Origin: Candidatus Portnoybacteria bacterium CG10_big_fil_rev_8_21_14_0_10_36_7
GTDB lineage: Bacteria > Patescibacteriota > Minisyncoccia > Portnoybacterales > PFDW01
Assembly: GCA_002793835.1 (NCBI GenBank)
Contig: PFDW01000051.1
Coordinates: 2,195-20,332, forward strand
DNA length: 18,138 nt
Direction: 5' to 3'
The translations under genes and the position numbers were made by a program. This document shows positions 10,448 to 18,138 of the stretch, one piece after another. Positions within the stretch are counted from its first letter, which is position 1. Each line of letters opens with the position of its first letter. The notes under the pieces were generated by a model, which was not told the origin of the DNA, searched no databases, and was given only the letters and a program-made list of their open reading frames with translations.

Positions 10448-12136
10448 TTAATAAGCTTGGTAAGACACCAGGCCAGCATTCTGATAAACTATTGGTAAAT
10501 TTAATGTATTCAGATAATCAATCAAAAAATTGTCATTTTCATTTATCAAAATATACTTAACACTAAGCAACACTAAATATTCTCTTGCGTCTTTGGGCGA
10601 GATTACGATTGGCTCCTCGCTATAAATTAAAGTTGAAAAAATTGGTGACTCCTCTATATACTTTTTTGCGCTAACGGTGGGTCGAGATACATAGCCACCT
10701 ACCAGCTTCTTCTTGTGAATAGTTTGTAATACATAACCTTAGACCATTCACTACTTACATCAATAATTGCAAAATCATCCTGAACATTAACTAACGTGTA
10801 ATAAAAATCAGGAATTGAAACTTTTTGAAAATCAAATTTAGCAGGTAAATAATCAAATACTAAAATTACAAACCATATAAAAATTATAATACGCTTCCAA
10901 CGCCATTTACTTTTAAATACATAGTTTAACGAAATTGCGCTAATTAAGGCCAAGGCGATATAAACCATCATGGCCATTCTTGAGGCAACGCCTTGGATTG
11001 ACATTAATGGAACAAATTTTTGAAAAAATAAATATGGCAATTTAACACTATTAAAAATTCTACCACCAATATGTAGGTACGGGCCTAGAGATAAGATGCC
11101 AAATATCAAAGCCACCAACATAAAAAATTTTACTTCCTTTCTTTTCCTTAAATCATTGTTAAATAAAGTAAAAATGATCAGCAAAATAACACTAAGGCCC
11201 AAATAAACGGATGATTCCCAAAATCCGCTCCAATGAACCCAAATATTATAAAAATAATGTCCTAAAAAAGTCGATTGCCCTGGGACGAAGAAAGACAACA
11301 AATCGTTAGAATAAAAGGCGGGGTCATGGCCTGGAACGTTAAATTCTGTAGTAAACATCTTCATATACATCATGGCTCCAATATACGGACCAACAAATAA
11401 AATAATAGCTAAAATAAACTTATAAACATCATCGCTAGGATACGAACGCTTAATTTGTAGATTATTTTGAAAATATTCAAAGACGAAGTACAAAACAATA
11501 AATCCCACCAGATACAACATATAATATAAATCAGAATATGCAGCCAAAATAAAAAAGATAGCTGGGAGTTTCCAACCCGCTTCAGTATCCATCATCTTAA
11601 TAAAATACAAAATAAAAAGTGATACCCAGCCAATTAAAAATAGATTGAAATGGCCAAGAGATCGTGCAAAATGATATGCAGAAAAAGTTACAATACATCC
11701 AGCCACAAAAGACACAGTTTTATTTTTTGTAATGTAATACGCTAGTTTATACATTCCAAACCCACCTAGAGAGAAATGAAAATATATTAAAATATTATAT
11801 GTGGCTATCAAGCCAAAAAAATACTGCAAAAAAAATTGCTGGTATAGAGTTAGCCAAAGATAAAGTATGAAAAAGTAATGAGTCACCAGTAGGCCAAAAG
11901 ATATAATTACTAACAAAAGGATTTGTGTGCAAATGTATAACAGCCTCCTTTACCCACCAAAAATTCCAAAGGAATTGCCAAGAGTCACCATAGCTTGGCA
12001 TAAATGATGAAATATGGATTATTTGTGGGAACGTTAGTATTGCTGAAATCAAAAAATAGTAACCGAATATCGCCCAATCCGACTTTAAGCATCTAGCATC
12101 ACCTATCTGTTTTAATTTGGAAATGATTGTTTTCAT
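10448..12136 (-). pseudogene. Polytopic membrane glycosyltransferase-like protein with two frameshifts
   Basis: Large membrane protein resembling lipid-linked-sugar glycosyltransferases (YfhO/PMT-like topology), about 562 residues when repaired. Part 1, from ATG 12136: one helix (FGYYFLISAILTF), an external-loop motif PSYGDSWQFLWNFWWVKEA, then NYIFWPTGDSLLFHTLSLAN. One extra T in the run of eight at about 11827 shifts the frame. Part 2 (to 10699) holds about ten helices with FHFSLGGFGMYKLAYYITKN and SAYHFARSLGHFNLF. A second lesion at about 10720 (one A missing) leads to part 3: TIHKKKLVGGYVSRPT through SYQAY and TAA at 10448, a soluble C-terminal domain. The two indels cancel, so 1689 bases is an exact codon multiple. 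It overlaps the MBL gene end by 38 bases. Donor and acceptor are unknown. Decay or assembly error are both possible. Confidence 0.75.
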
Positions 12137-12950
12137 AAATTAACTCTATATTACCATTTAAATCCGTTCTTAAAATATTTGCGCTGACTAAACGAGCTAG
12201 GGTTTCTGCTGTTGGGTGGCCGTATCGATTGTTTGCTCCTACTTGTATAATTGCAGTTTTAGGATCAACAATTTTAACAAAATTTTCCGAAGTAGAGCTT
12301 TTTGAACCGTGATGTGCCACTTTTAAAACATTTGCCTTTAAATTTAAATTAGCTGACATCAGTTCTCTTTCAACTGACTCTTCTGCGTCGCCAGTTAAAA
12401 GAATAGATTCTCCGCCCGCATTCAATTTGGCGACGATAGATGAACTATTGGTATTGCTCAACTTTTTGCCTGATAAGTCAGTGAATGGATACAACAATTC
12501 TAAGTTGATTGCTGGCGTTATCTGAATTTTTTGACCAACATGAGCAATGACTTGAGGGATTTGTTTTTCTTCAATAGCTTGGCTTAGCGCCTGGAAAACA
12601 TTGGTATCAGAAATGACGCCCGTAGATAAGTATTCATCTACTTGATAATTTTTAAAAACGTCTACCAGGCCTGAAATGTGATCAGCATCGGGATGCGTAG
12701 AAATTACTATTTCAATTTTTTTATCAAAAAAAGGCATAACGCGACCAAGTCTGTCTAAAATTTGCCCACTTGGTCCACCGTCAATTAAAATTTGATTGCT
12801 ACCTAGAGAAACTAAAGTTGCGTCTCCCTGACCCACATCAAAAAAATAAACTCTTAAATTATTTTGTTCGGCTATGGCAAAAATAGCCACCCAGACTAAA
12901 ATTACCACGACAAGCAATGAGCCAAAGAAATATTTTATTTTCGAATTCAT
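12099..12950 (-). CDS. ComEC-type metallo-beta-lactamase fold hydrolase, membrane anchored
   Basis: A 283-residue protein: an N-terminal membrane helix (about residues 8-27, YFFGSLLVVVILVWVAIFAI) followed by a metallo-beta-lactamase domain facing outside. Seen: VYFFDVGQGDATLV, the hallmark of the ComEC C-terminal domain, ILIDGGP, the metal motif THPDADHISGL (H-x-D-x-D-H), LLTGDAEE and VAHHGSKSST, and finally GHPT. In many bacteria this domain is fused to ComEC; here it is a separate gene 3 bases after comEC. The fused domain is thought to act as a nuclease or processing enzyme on incoming DNA during competence. The stop TGA lies inside the start of the next gene (38-base overlap). Complete metal motifs suggest an active enzyme. 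Confidence 0.92.
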   Translation of the reverse strand: MNSKIKYFFGSLLVVVILVWVAIFAIAEQNNLRVYFFDVGQGDATLVSLGSNQILIDGGPSGQILDRLGRVMPFFDKKIEIVISTHPDADHISGLVDVFKNYQVDEYLSTGVISDTNVFQALSQAIEEKQIPQVIAHVGQKIQITPAINLELLYPFTDLSGKKLSNTNSSSIVAKLNAGGESILLTGDAEESVERELMSANLNLKANVLKVAHHGSKSSTSENFVKIVDPKTAIIQVGANNRYGHPTAETLARLVSANILRTDLNGNIELIYENNHFQIKTDR

Positions 12951-12953
12951 AGT

Positions 12954-14456
12954 CTATGCTTTAATTGAAGATTTTTTAACAACAAAACTTCGCCATATCA
13001 CTATAAAAAGCGCTACATAATAAACCCATAACCAAAAGGAATATACGGTGACTACCTTTAGGGCGGAAAATTTTAGTGCACCAAATAATTCTACAATACT
13101 AATTTGACACTGTAATATAAGCCAGCCCGCCCAAGCCAGTACCTGACCAATTGGAAGCCATATAAATGATGCTAAAACAGCAATGAAGCCTACTAGCATA
13201 GCTATCGGTACCAATGGCAAAACTAAAATATTTACCAACGGAGCGACTAAAGAGATTTGGCCAAAATTATACAAAAGAATCGGTAGAACCATAATCTCCA
13301 CCGCCAAGGTTGCCACTAATATTTCTTTAAAATAAAAAAGATCTGGTAACCACTTTAACTTTTCATCTACCCATGGAGCAATATATATTAAGCTTAAGGT
13401 GGCTAAAAAAGATAATTGGAAACCGACATCATATCTAACTATAGCTGGGTTAACCAGCGCCATTACAGCGCCAGCAAAAATCACAGAATTTGCTGCTAGT
13501 GATAATCTACCAAACTTCTGTGCCACTAACATTAGAATGCCCATTATAGCTGCCCTAACAACCGAAGTTGATGCTCCAGTTATTAAAACGAAGAATACTA
13601 TGCCCAAAACAGCAAAATAAAATGCTTGAGGTCGATACAGCCCACAAGCTAAAAGAACCGCCATGAATATTATCGCAACTATAGTTATATTATAGCCTGA
13701 TAAAGCAATAATGTGAGTTGTCCCTGTACGACTAAAATTATCCATTAAAGTTTTATCCATATTCTTTTTAGCACCTAATATCAGTCCTGAAAGAAGCGAA
13801 GCCTGAGGTTCTGGAAATATCAAATTTATTTGTTGCTGAAATTTATTTCTTAATTCAAATAACGGCGTTAATATTTCATCTTTATTTCTAGCCTCGAATG
13901 AAATATCTGGAAAATAACTGACCGCACCAATTCCCCGCATGGCTAAATAATCTTTATAAGAAAAAGTACCTAGCACAGGTGGCTCCTTAAGCCGTCCAGA
14001 TACCCTGATTGCGTCGCCATATTTAAGATCCAAAAACCTATCGGTGGTCAGCAAAACCTTTCCACTAATTGGTAAAAAACCTTCCGTTGTATAAATTTTT
14101 TCGGCAGTAAATTCAACCTTTTGATTATTGATATTCACCTCTGGTTCTTTAGTTACTTCTCCCAATAACACTATTTCTCTTTGGAAAGGTACTTGATTTA
14201 TTTGGCTAAAATTTGATTGAAACCATATCAAGCGCCCACAACCTAAAGCGAAAAAAATTAGCATAATACCAACAATATATAAGTTTTCACCTGCTGACTT
14301 TTTAGATAATTTATTAGGTAAACTAGCAACTACCAAAATACTGCCCGACAAAAGAAATAGCCACCAACCATTTTTAAATGTCGACAAAAAAGAACCGAAA
14401 AAAATTCCGGTTAAAAAAAATAAACATATATATCTGAAAATTTTTGGAGCGCTCAT
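12954..14456 (-). CDS. comEC: ComEC/Rec2 family DNA-uptake channel protein
   Basis: Inner-membrane channel for single-stranded DNA in natural transformation. Start ATG 14456 overlaps the cobO stop (TGATG), giving 500 residues; a TTG one codon upstream is less likely. Order of parts: two or three N-terminal helices, a soluble DUF4131-type domain (about residues 90-200, with VSGRLKEPPVLGTFSYKDYL), then the Competence domain beginning LSGLILGAKKNMDKTLMDNF with the motif GTTHIIALSGYNITIV, followed by many helices including GASTSVVRAAIMGILMLVA and YDVGFQLSFLATLSLIYIAP. The C-terminal hydrolase domain is absent because it is encoded by the next gene. In an organism that lacks nucleotide synthesis, DNA uptake may feed nucleotides; that is inference. 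Confidence 0.95.
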   Translation of the reverse strand: MSAPKIFRYICLFFLTGIFFGSFLSTFKNGWWLFLLSGSILVVASLPNKLSKKSAGENLYIVGIMLIFFALGCGRLIWFQSNFSQINQVPFQREIVLLGEVTKEPEVNINNQKVEFTAEKIYTTEGFLPISGKVLLTTDRFLDLKYGDAIRVSGRLKEPPVLGTFSYKDYLAMRGIGAVSYFPDISFEARNKDEILTPLFELRNKFQQQINLIFPEPQASLLSGLILGAKKNMDKTLMDNFSRTGTTHIIALSGYNITIVAIIFMAVLLACGLYRPQAFYFAVLGIVFFVLITGASTSVVRAAIMGILMLVAQKFGRLSLAANSVIFAGAVMALVNPAIVRYDVGFQLSFLATLSLIYIAPWVDEKLKWLPDLFYFKEILVATLAVEIMVLPILLYNFGQISLVAPLVNILVLPLVPIAMLVGFIAVLASFIWLPIGQVLAWAGWLILQCQISIVELFGALKFSALKVVTVYSFWLWVYYVALFIVIWRSFVVKKSSIKA

Positions 14457-14968
14457 CAATATTCGATACCTTTCCGTGCTTTTATTCCTTGATCAAAATA
14501 GTGCTTAATTGGTTTTACCTCTGACACTAAATCGGCTATTTTGATAATTTTTTTAGATGCTTTTTGACCTGTTAAAATAATTTCTTTCTTCTTGCCATTA
14601 TGCATAAGGCATTTTATTACCTTCGCTTCATCAATCAACTTGAAATAAATTGCTACTAAAATTTCATCCAAGATAATTATGTCTGCCTTACCATTCATTT
14701 CCTGTTGGGCCTCGTGCCATGCGCGCTGAGCCAAGATTAAATCTTGATTCTTAATTTTATTTTTTTTAACAAAAATCGGCTGACCGAAACTTTTTATCTT
14801 AATACGCGGTAAAAATTTAGCAATTGCTTTCACTTCCGATGTTTCTGGTCTAGCCGGTTTTAAAAATTGGACTATACTGACTTGTTTACCTGCTCCAACA
14901 GCTCGCAGAGACAAGCCCAACGTTGCAGTTGTCTTCCCCTTGCCTCCGCCGGTATAAATTTGAATCAT
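14456..14968 (-). CDS. cobO: Cob(I)alamin adenosyltransferase, CobA/CobO type
   Basis: Makes adenosylcobalamin from ATP and reduced cobalamin. Start ATG 14968 overlaps the nrdJ stop (ATGA), giving 170 residues; an upstream GTG would add six. Seen: the P-loop [17 protein letters not shown] (residues 2-18), VSIVQFLK, the acidic motif IIILDEILVAI, LTGQKASKKIIKIADLVSEV and the characteristic end DQGIKARKGIEY. The gene is directly coupled to nrdJ, whose product needs adenosylcobalamin. No corrin-ring synthesis genes are here, so the enzyme should work on salvaged cobalamin. The ending KGIEY at TGA is exactly the family's usual C-terminus, which helps prove that TGA is a stop in this genome. Confidence 0.95.
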   Translation of the reverse strand: MIQIYTGGGKGKTTATLGLSLRAVGAGKQVSIVQFLKPARPETSEVKAIAKFLPRIKIKSFGQPIFVKKNKIKNQDLILAQRAWHEAQQEMNGKADIIILDEILVAIYFKLIDEAKVIKCLMHNGKKKEIILTGQKASKKIIKIADLVSEVKPIKHYFDQGIKARKGIEY

Positions 14969-17145
14969 ATATTGCAGGTTGGACACGACCCCGGTGGCAA
15001 ATCAGGAATAGCTGGAGATGGATCCCTCAACTCTGGCGCTACATCTTTTTCCGACAATTGAATGCTTTCTGGCTGTTTCTCTTCTTTTTTACCAATATTT
15101 AACACTTGCTGTTTTCTAGATTCATTACGATAAATAGTGATGCCCTTACAATTATTTTCATAAGCCATCCAATAGGCATTTTTAATATCATCTATAGATG
15201 CATTAAATGGGAAATTAACTGTTTTGGAAACCGCGTTATCAACATGATTCTGGAATGCCGCTTGCATCTTAATGTGCCAGACTGGTTCCATATCCATTGC
15301 AGTCACAAAAATTTTCCTCCAAAATTCCGGCACTTCTTGAATATTTTTAACAGTTCCTTTATCGGCAATCTTTAATATTAATTCCTCACTCCACCAACCT
15401 TCTTTTTTAGCAATTTCTTCAAACAATGGATTTACTTCTGTTAATTCCTTGCCACCCAAAACATGCTTCCTAATATATGCAATGGCAAAATGGGGCTCGA
15501 TACCACTAGAACAGTTAGCCACTATGCCAATGGTCCCGGTAGGCGCAATAGTTGTGGTAGTTGCGTTACGCAATTTCCAACCATCTTTTTTATTATAGAT
15601 TGAGTCCTGATAACTTGGGAATACCCCTCTAAATGTAGCAATTTCTTGTGATTTAACTTTCGACTCCTTATTAATAAATTGCATTATTTTTTCTCCCAAC
15701 TCAATTGCTTTATCACTATTATAAGGAATGCGCAGTTTAATCAACATATCTGCCCAACCCATTATGCCTAAACCAATTTTTCTGTTTTGCTTAGTCATCG
15801 CTTCAATTTCAGCAATCGGATATCTATTCATATCAATAACATTATCTAAAAAGTGAACTCCAGCCCTAGTTGTTCTTTTAATTTTTTCCCAATCCACTTC
15901 ATAATGCCCACCTTGCTCCTTAAGCATTTTTACTAAATTGATACTACCTAAGTTACATGACTCATACGGTAAAAGAGGTTGCTCGGCACATGGATTAGTT
16001 GATTCAATTTTCCCTAATTTTGGAGTTGGGTTATCACGGTTCATCTTATCAATAAAAACTATCCCTGGCTCACCATTACTCCAAGCTAAATTGACTATCA
16101 TATCAAAGACTTCTTTTGCCTTTAACTTGCCTTGCGCAATCCTAGTTCTCGGATTAAATAAATCATAGTAAGCATCTTTCTTTACGGCTTCCATAAATTC
16201 ATCGGTTAATGCAACCGACATATTAAAGTTAGGCAAAATTCCTTCTTGCTTTTTGGCCGTAATAAATTTTAAAATATCTGGATGGTCAACTCTCAATATG
16301 CCCATATTCGCTCCGCGTCTCTTGCCTCCTTGTTTAACTACATTTGTAGCCGCATCGAATACTGTCATAAAAGAGATTGGGCCAGATGCCGTTCCTTGAG
16401 TAGACTTAACTGAATCTCCTTCGGGTCGTAATCTAGAGAAATCAAAGCCTGTCCCACCTCCAGATTGATGAATCAATGCAGTGTTTTTTACGGCTTCGAA
16501 AATACTATCCATTGCGTCCTCCACTGGCAAAACAAAGCAAGCTGAAAGCTGTTGCAAAGAACCACCAGCATTCATTAATGTTGGGGAATTTGGCAAAAAT
16601 TCTAACGAGGCCATTAATCGATAAAACTTTTCTTCTATTTTAAATAAATCTTCGTCGGTAATATGTGGTCGATGAATTTTTTCAGCTGCTGCAATATTTG
16701 ATGCAACTCGCTGAAATAATTGCTGAGGTGTTTCATTGAGCTTCCCCTGTTCATCTTTTCGTAAATAACGAGATTCCAAAACTGTAAGTGCATTTTTGGA
16801 AAGTTTTGTTCTGACGTCTTGTGCCAATAAAAAATATTTGGCTTCTCTTATCTCACGCCTCTTCTGACGATACAGAATATAAGCCTTAGCTGTTTGGGTG
16901 AAGCCATCCTCTGTTAAAGTTTCTTCAACGGCATCTTGAATTTCTTCGACATTAGGAATTTTTTTCTTCGCACTAAATTTTTCAGCTATTTTTTCTCTAA
17001 CTTTCTCTGCTAATAGTTCGGCTTTATCTCCGTCGGCCTCGCTCGTTGCTAAAAAAGCCTTATATATAGCATTAGCTATGCGCATATTGTCAAAATCGAC
17101 TATTCGACCGTCTCTTTTTTTAATCTTTGCAATTTTATTTTCCAT
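14965..17145 (-). CDS. nrdJ: Adenosylcobalamin-dependent (class II) ribonucleotide reductase
   Basis: Reduces ribonucleotides to deoxyribonucleotides using adenosylcobalamin to form a thiyl radical, without needing oxygen. 726 residues from ATG 17145. Seen: an N-terminal ATP-cone (about residues 4-95, [13 protein letters not shown]) for allosteric activity control, then [10 protein letters not shown] and Cys203 in QLSACFVLP (first redox Cys). [12 protein letters not shown] and [19 protein letters not shown] follow. The active-site motif is NPCAEQPL with Asn384, Cys386 and Glu388, and then come CNLGSINL and [20 protein letters not shown]. The C-terminal tail ends SCPTCNI, with C721/C724 as the pair that passes electrons from thioredoxin. 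The tail is short compared with members that end in longer Cys-rich segments. The stop overlaps cobO. An 18-bp inverted repeat sits 10 bases before the ATG (17155-17205). Confidence 0.97.
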   Translation of the reverse strand: MENKIAKIKKRDGRIVDFDNMRIANAIYKAFLATSEADGDKAELLAEKVREKIAEKFSAKKKIPNVEEIQDAVEETLTEDGFTQTAKAYILYRQKRREIREAKYFLLAQDVRTKLSKNALTVLESRYLRKDEQGKLNETPQQLFQRVASNIAAAEKIHRPHITDEDLFKIEEKFYRLMASLEFLPNSPTLMNAGGSLQQLSACFVLPVEDAMDSIFEAVKNTALIHQSGGGTGFDFSRLRPEGDSVKSTQGTASGPISFMTVFDAATNVVKQGGKRRGANMGILRVDHPDILKFITAKKQEGILPNFNMSVALTDEFMEAVKKDAYYDLFNPRTRIAQGKLKAKEVFDMIVNLAWSNGEPGIVFIDKMNRDNPTPKLGKIESTNPCAEQPLLPYESCNLGSINLVKMLKEQGGHYEVDWEKIKRTTRAGVHFLDNVIDMNRYPIAEIEAMTKQNRKIGLGIMGWADMLIKLRIPYNSDKAIELGEKIMQFINKESKVKSQEIATFRGVFPSYQDSIYNKKDGWKLRNATTTTIAPTGTIGIVANCSSGIEPHFAIAYIRKHVLGGKELTEVNPLFEEIAKKEGWWSEELILKIADKGTVKNIQEVPEFWRKIFVTAMDMEPVWHIKMQAAFQNHVDNAVSKTVNFPFNASIDDIKNAYWMAYENNCKGITIYRNESRKQQVLNIGKKEEKQPESIQLSEKDVAPELRDPSPAIPDLPPGSCPTCNI

Positions 17146-17154
17146 AATTGTGCA

Positions 17155-17205
17155 AAATGATAAAAACTTTGGTAGCGAGGTAAAAAACCAAAGTTTTTAT
17201 CATTT
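17155..17205. promoter_or_regulatory. 18-bp perfect inverted repeat in the nrdJ leader
   Basis: The arm aaatgataaaaactttgg (17155-17172) and its exact complement (17188-17205) flank a 15-base loop, ending 9 bases before the nrdJ start codon. In the mRNA it would be a long hairpin right against the start. It has no following T-run towards nrdJ, so it is not a standard terminator. Likely roles are translational control or binding of a regulator. Confidence 0.7.
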
Positions 17206-17228
17206 AGATTATTAAATTTTTTATGACC

Positions 17229-17245
17229 TTTACTAATATAGTTTA
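17229..17245. promoter_or_regulatory. ACTA-TAT-TAGT dyad upstream of nrdJ, weak NrdR-box resemblance
   Basis: On the minus strand TAAACTATATTAGTAAA is a near-palindrome one base shorter than the NrdR consensus type (ACACTATATATAGTGT). True NrdR boxes are usually paired; only one is seen. Low confidence. Confidence 0.25.
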
Positions 17246-17297
17246 CCCCAATTTATTAAACACGCAAAATTAGGGGGCTGTGGATAACTTTTTAACC

Positions 17298-17326
17298 AAA
17301 ATCCCCGCAAATTTTGCGGGGATTTT
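17298..17326. terminator. Terminator of ftsZ
   Basis: aaaatccccgcaa (17298-17310) and ttgcggggatttt (17314-17326) form a perfect 13-bp stem with a 3-base loop, 16 bases after the ftsZ stop. The stem core matches the terminator at 5382-5402. Confidence 0.9.
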
Positions 17327-17342
17327 TCTAAATAAAACTCTT

Positions 17343-18138
17343 TTATTTCATTTTTTTTCTAATGAATGTTGGGATATCTAACTCGTCATCTTCCTCTATA
17401 CTACTTAGCTTAGAATCGAATATCGGAATTGGCTTTTTTTTCGGTTGCTCTACAACTGGTTGTACGTTTTGCCTAACAATTGGTTCTTGCCGTGATATTA
17501 CGGGCTCAACAGAAGCTGATTGCGATACAGACCTAGAAACTTCTCGCTGGCTCCCTGATTCAAAATCTGATTCTCTTTTTTTAAGCTCTCCCGATTTAAA
17601 TCCAGTAGCAATCACCGTAATTTTTATCTCTCCTTTTTTTAATTTATCATCAGTCACTGCACCAAAAATAACTTTAGCTTCTGGATCAATTGATTCTGTA
17701 ATAACTTTTGCCGCTTCGTTAATTTCCGTCATAGTTAAATCAGCACCACCAGATAAATTGAACAATACGCCACTGGCACCATCGATTGATAACTCCAATA
17801 GAGGTGAATTAATTGCTTGCCTTGCGGCTTCCGATGCTCTGTCATCGCCATTGGCTTTACCTATGCCCATAAGCGCTGAACCAGCGTCTTTCATAATTGC
17901 TTTAATGTCAGCAAAGTCAACATTAACGATTCCAGGAATTGTTATTAAATCTGAAATACCTTGCACGCCTTGTCTTAAAATATCATCAACAGTTGCAAAT
18001 GCTTCCAATAATGGAGTGTGTCTATCAATTATTTGTAAAATTCTATCATTAGGAATTGTAATAAGAGCATCAACTCTTTCTTTGAGTTGTGCTAATCCTT
18101 CGCGAGCCAATTTCATTCTTTGAGACCCTTCAAATGTA
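17343..18138 (-). CDS. ftsZ: Cell division protein FtsZ, 5' end beyond window
   Basis: Tubulin-like GTPase that forms the division ring. The frame is open at the right edge (the first visible residues are TFEGSQRMKLA), so the N-terminal GTP-binding part with GGGTGTG lies outside; the Met at 18116 is internal. Visible: RMKLAREGLAQLKERVDALI, IPNDRIL, then the T7 synergy loop NVDFADIKAIM, whose Asp residues complete the GTPase site of the next subunit, GSALMGIG, and the C-terminal domain up to IKITVIATGF. A variable linker rich in Ser, Gln, Glu and Pro follows (about 50 residues), and then the conserved C-terminal peptide DIPTFIRKKMK, which contacts FtsA-like partners. It ends with TAA and a strong terminator. 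No frameshift is seen. Confidence 0.97.
   Translation of the reverse strand, partial: TFEGSQRMKLAREGLAQLKERVDALITIPNDRILQIIDRHTPLLEAFATVDDILRQGVQGISDLITIPGIVNVDFADIKAIMKDAGSALMGIGKANGDDRASEAARQAINSPLLELSIDGASGVLFNLSGGADLTMTEINEAAKVITESIDPEAKVIFGAVTDDKLKKGEIKITVIATGFKSGELKKRESDFESGSQREVSRSVSQSASVEPVISRQEPIVRQNVQPVVEQPKKKPIPIFDSKLSSIEEDDELDIPTFIRKKMK

Noticed and set aside
17173-17205. nrdJ leader as a cobalamin riboswitch
   Set aside because: The leader is only about 200 bases to ftsZ and shows one long stem but no B12-box-like conserved sequence or multi-helix junction.
17279-17287. Perfect DnaA box (TTATCCACA on the minus strand), with a near match at 8311-8318
   Set aside because: Single boxes occur by chance at this length; no cluster, no AT-rich unwinding region or dnaA/dnaN nearby, so no origin is claimed.
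17362-18123. 253-codon open frame on the plus strand opposite ftsZ
   Set aside because: It is the antisense shadow of ftsZ; low-complexity Ser/Ile-rich translation, no family motif, no start signals.
1-18138. Alternative genetic code (TGA or TAG as sense)
   Set aside because: nrdJ, cobO, comEC, Nramp and MBL end in TGA or TAG at the expected family C-termini, often overlapping the next start, and intact genes contain no in-frame TGA. Broken genes show all three stops.
1-18138. CRISPR array, transposon or prophage
   Set aside because: No regularly spaced repeats, transposase, integrase or phage genes are visible on either strand.

Overview
The window looks like a piece of an AT-rich, streamlined bacterial chromosome. 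It is most likely a member of the Candidate Phyla Radiation (Patescibacteria, Parcubacteria-like). Clues are short intergenic spaces, very small proteins, an adenosylcobalamin-dependent ribonucleotide reductase next to a cobalamin adenosyltransferase without visible B12 biosynthesis, an NDK with an internal insertion, and many small conserved-hypothetical membrane proteins. The standard code applies: TAA, TAG and TGA all end intact genes, and several TGA or TAG stops overlap the next start. No CRISPR array, transposase, integrase or phage gene is visible.

Layout. 1-955: partial site-2 protease (minus), ribosomal protein bL28 (plus) and tRNA-Pro(GGG). 956-2602: a decaying stretch holding a GC-rich element, a wrecked tspO, an intact DUF378 protein, a broken small membrane protein and a PEBP gene cut by TGA. 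2602-4636: AlkD-like DNA repair gene, a tiny Cys protein, a GNAT acetyltransferase cut by TAA and a mini transcription unit. 4637-7310: secreted helical protein, Nramp-type transporter with altered metal-site residues, and a frameshifted Cys-rich zinc-ribbon protein. 7413-8265: 89-residue remnant of a Y-family DNA polymerase and an Fe/Mn superoxide dismutase. 8300-8810: a compact unit with a 24-codon leader ORF, a possible attenuator, a palindrome, a 50-aa CxxCxC protein, a multi-hairpin RNA and a terminator. 8850-9700: truB and, converging on it, a probable 6S-like noncoding RNA with its own strong promoter and terminator. 9774-17145 (minus): ndk, then the operon nrdJ-cobO-comEC-MBL-membrane glycosyltransferase (read right to left), whose last gene carries two frameshifts. 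17343-18138: C-terminal two thirds of ftsZ.

How genes work together. NrdJ needs adenosylcobalamin and overlaps by four bases the gene of the enzyme that makes it, so the pair forms a cofactor-salvage and dNTP module. ComEC and the following ComEC-type metallo-beta-lactamase protein form a DNA-uptake module that could feed nucleotide salvage, with NDK balancing NTP pools. The two striking themes are (1) at least seven accessory genes broken by nonsense codons, homopolymer indels, a 13-bp duplication or truncation while housekeeping genes are intact, and (2) many promoters whose -10 box lies 4-9 bases before the start codon, implying leaderless mRNAs. All functions are read from motifs by eye; no database search was possible.
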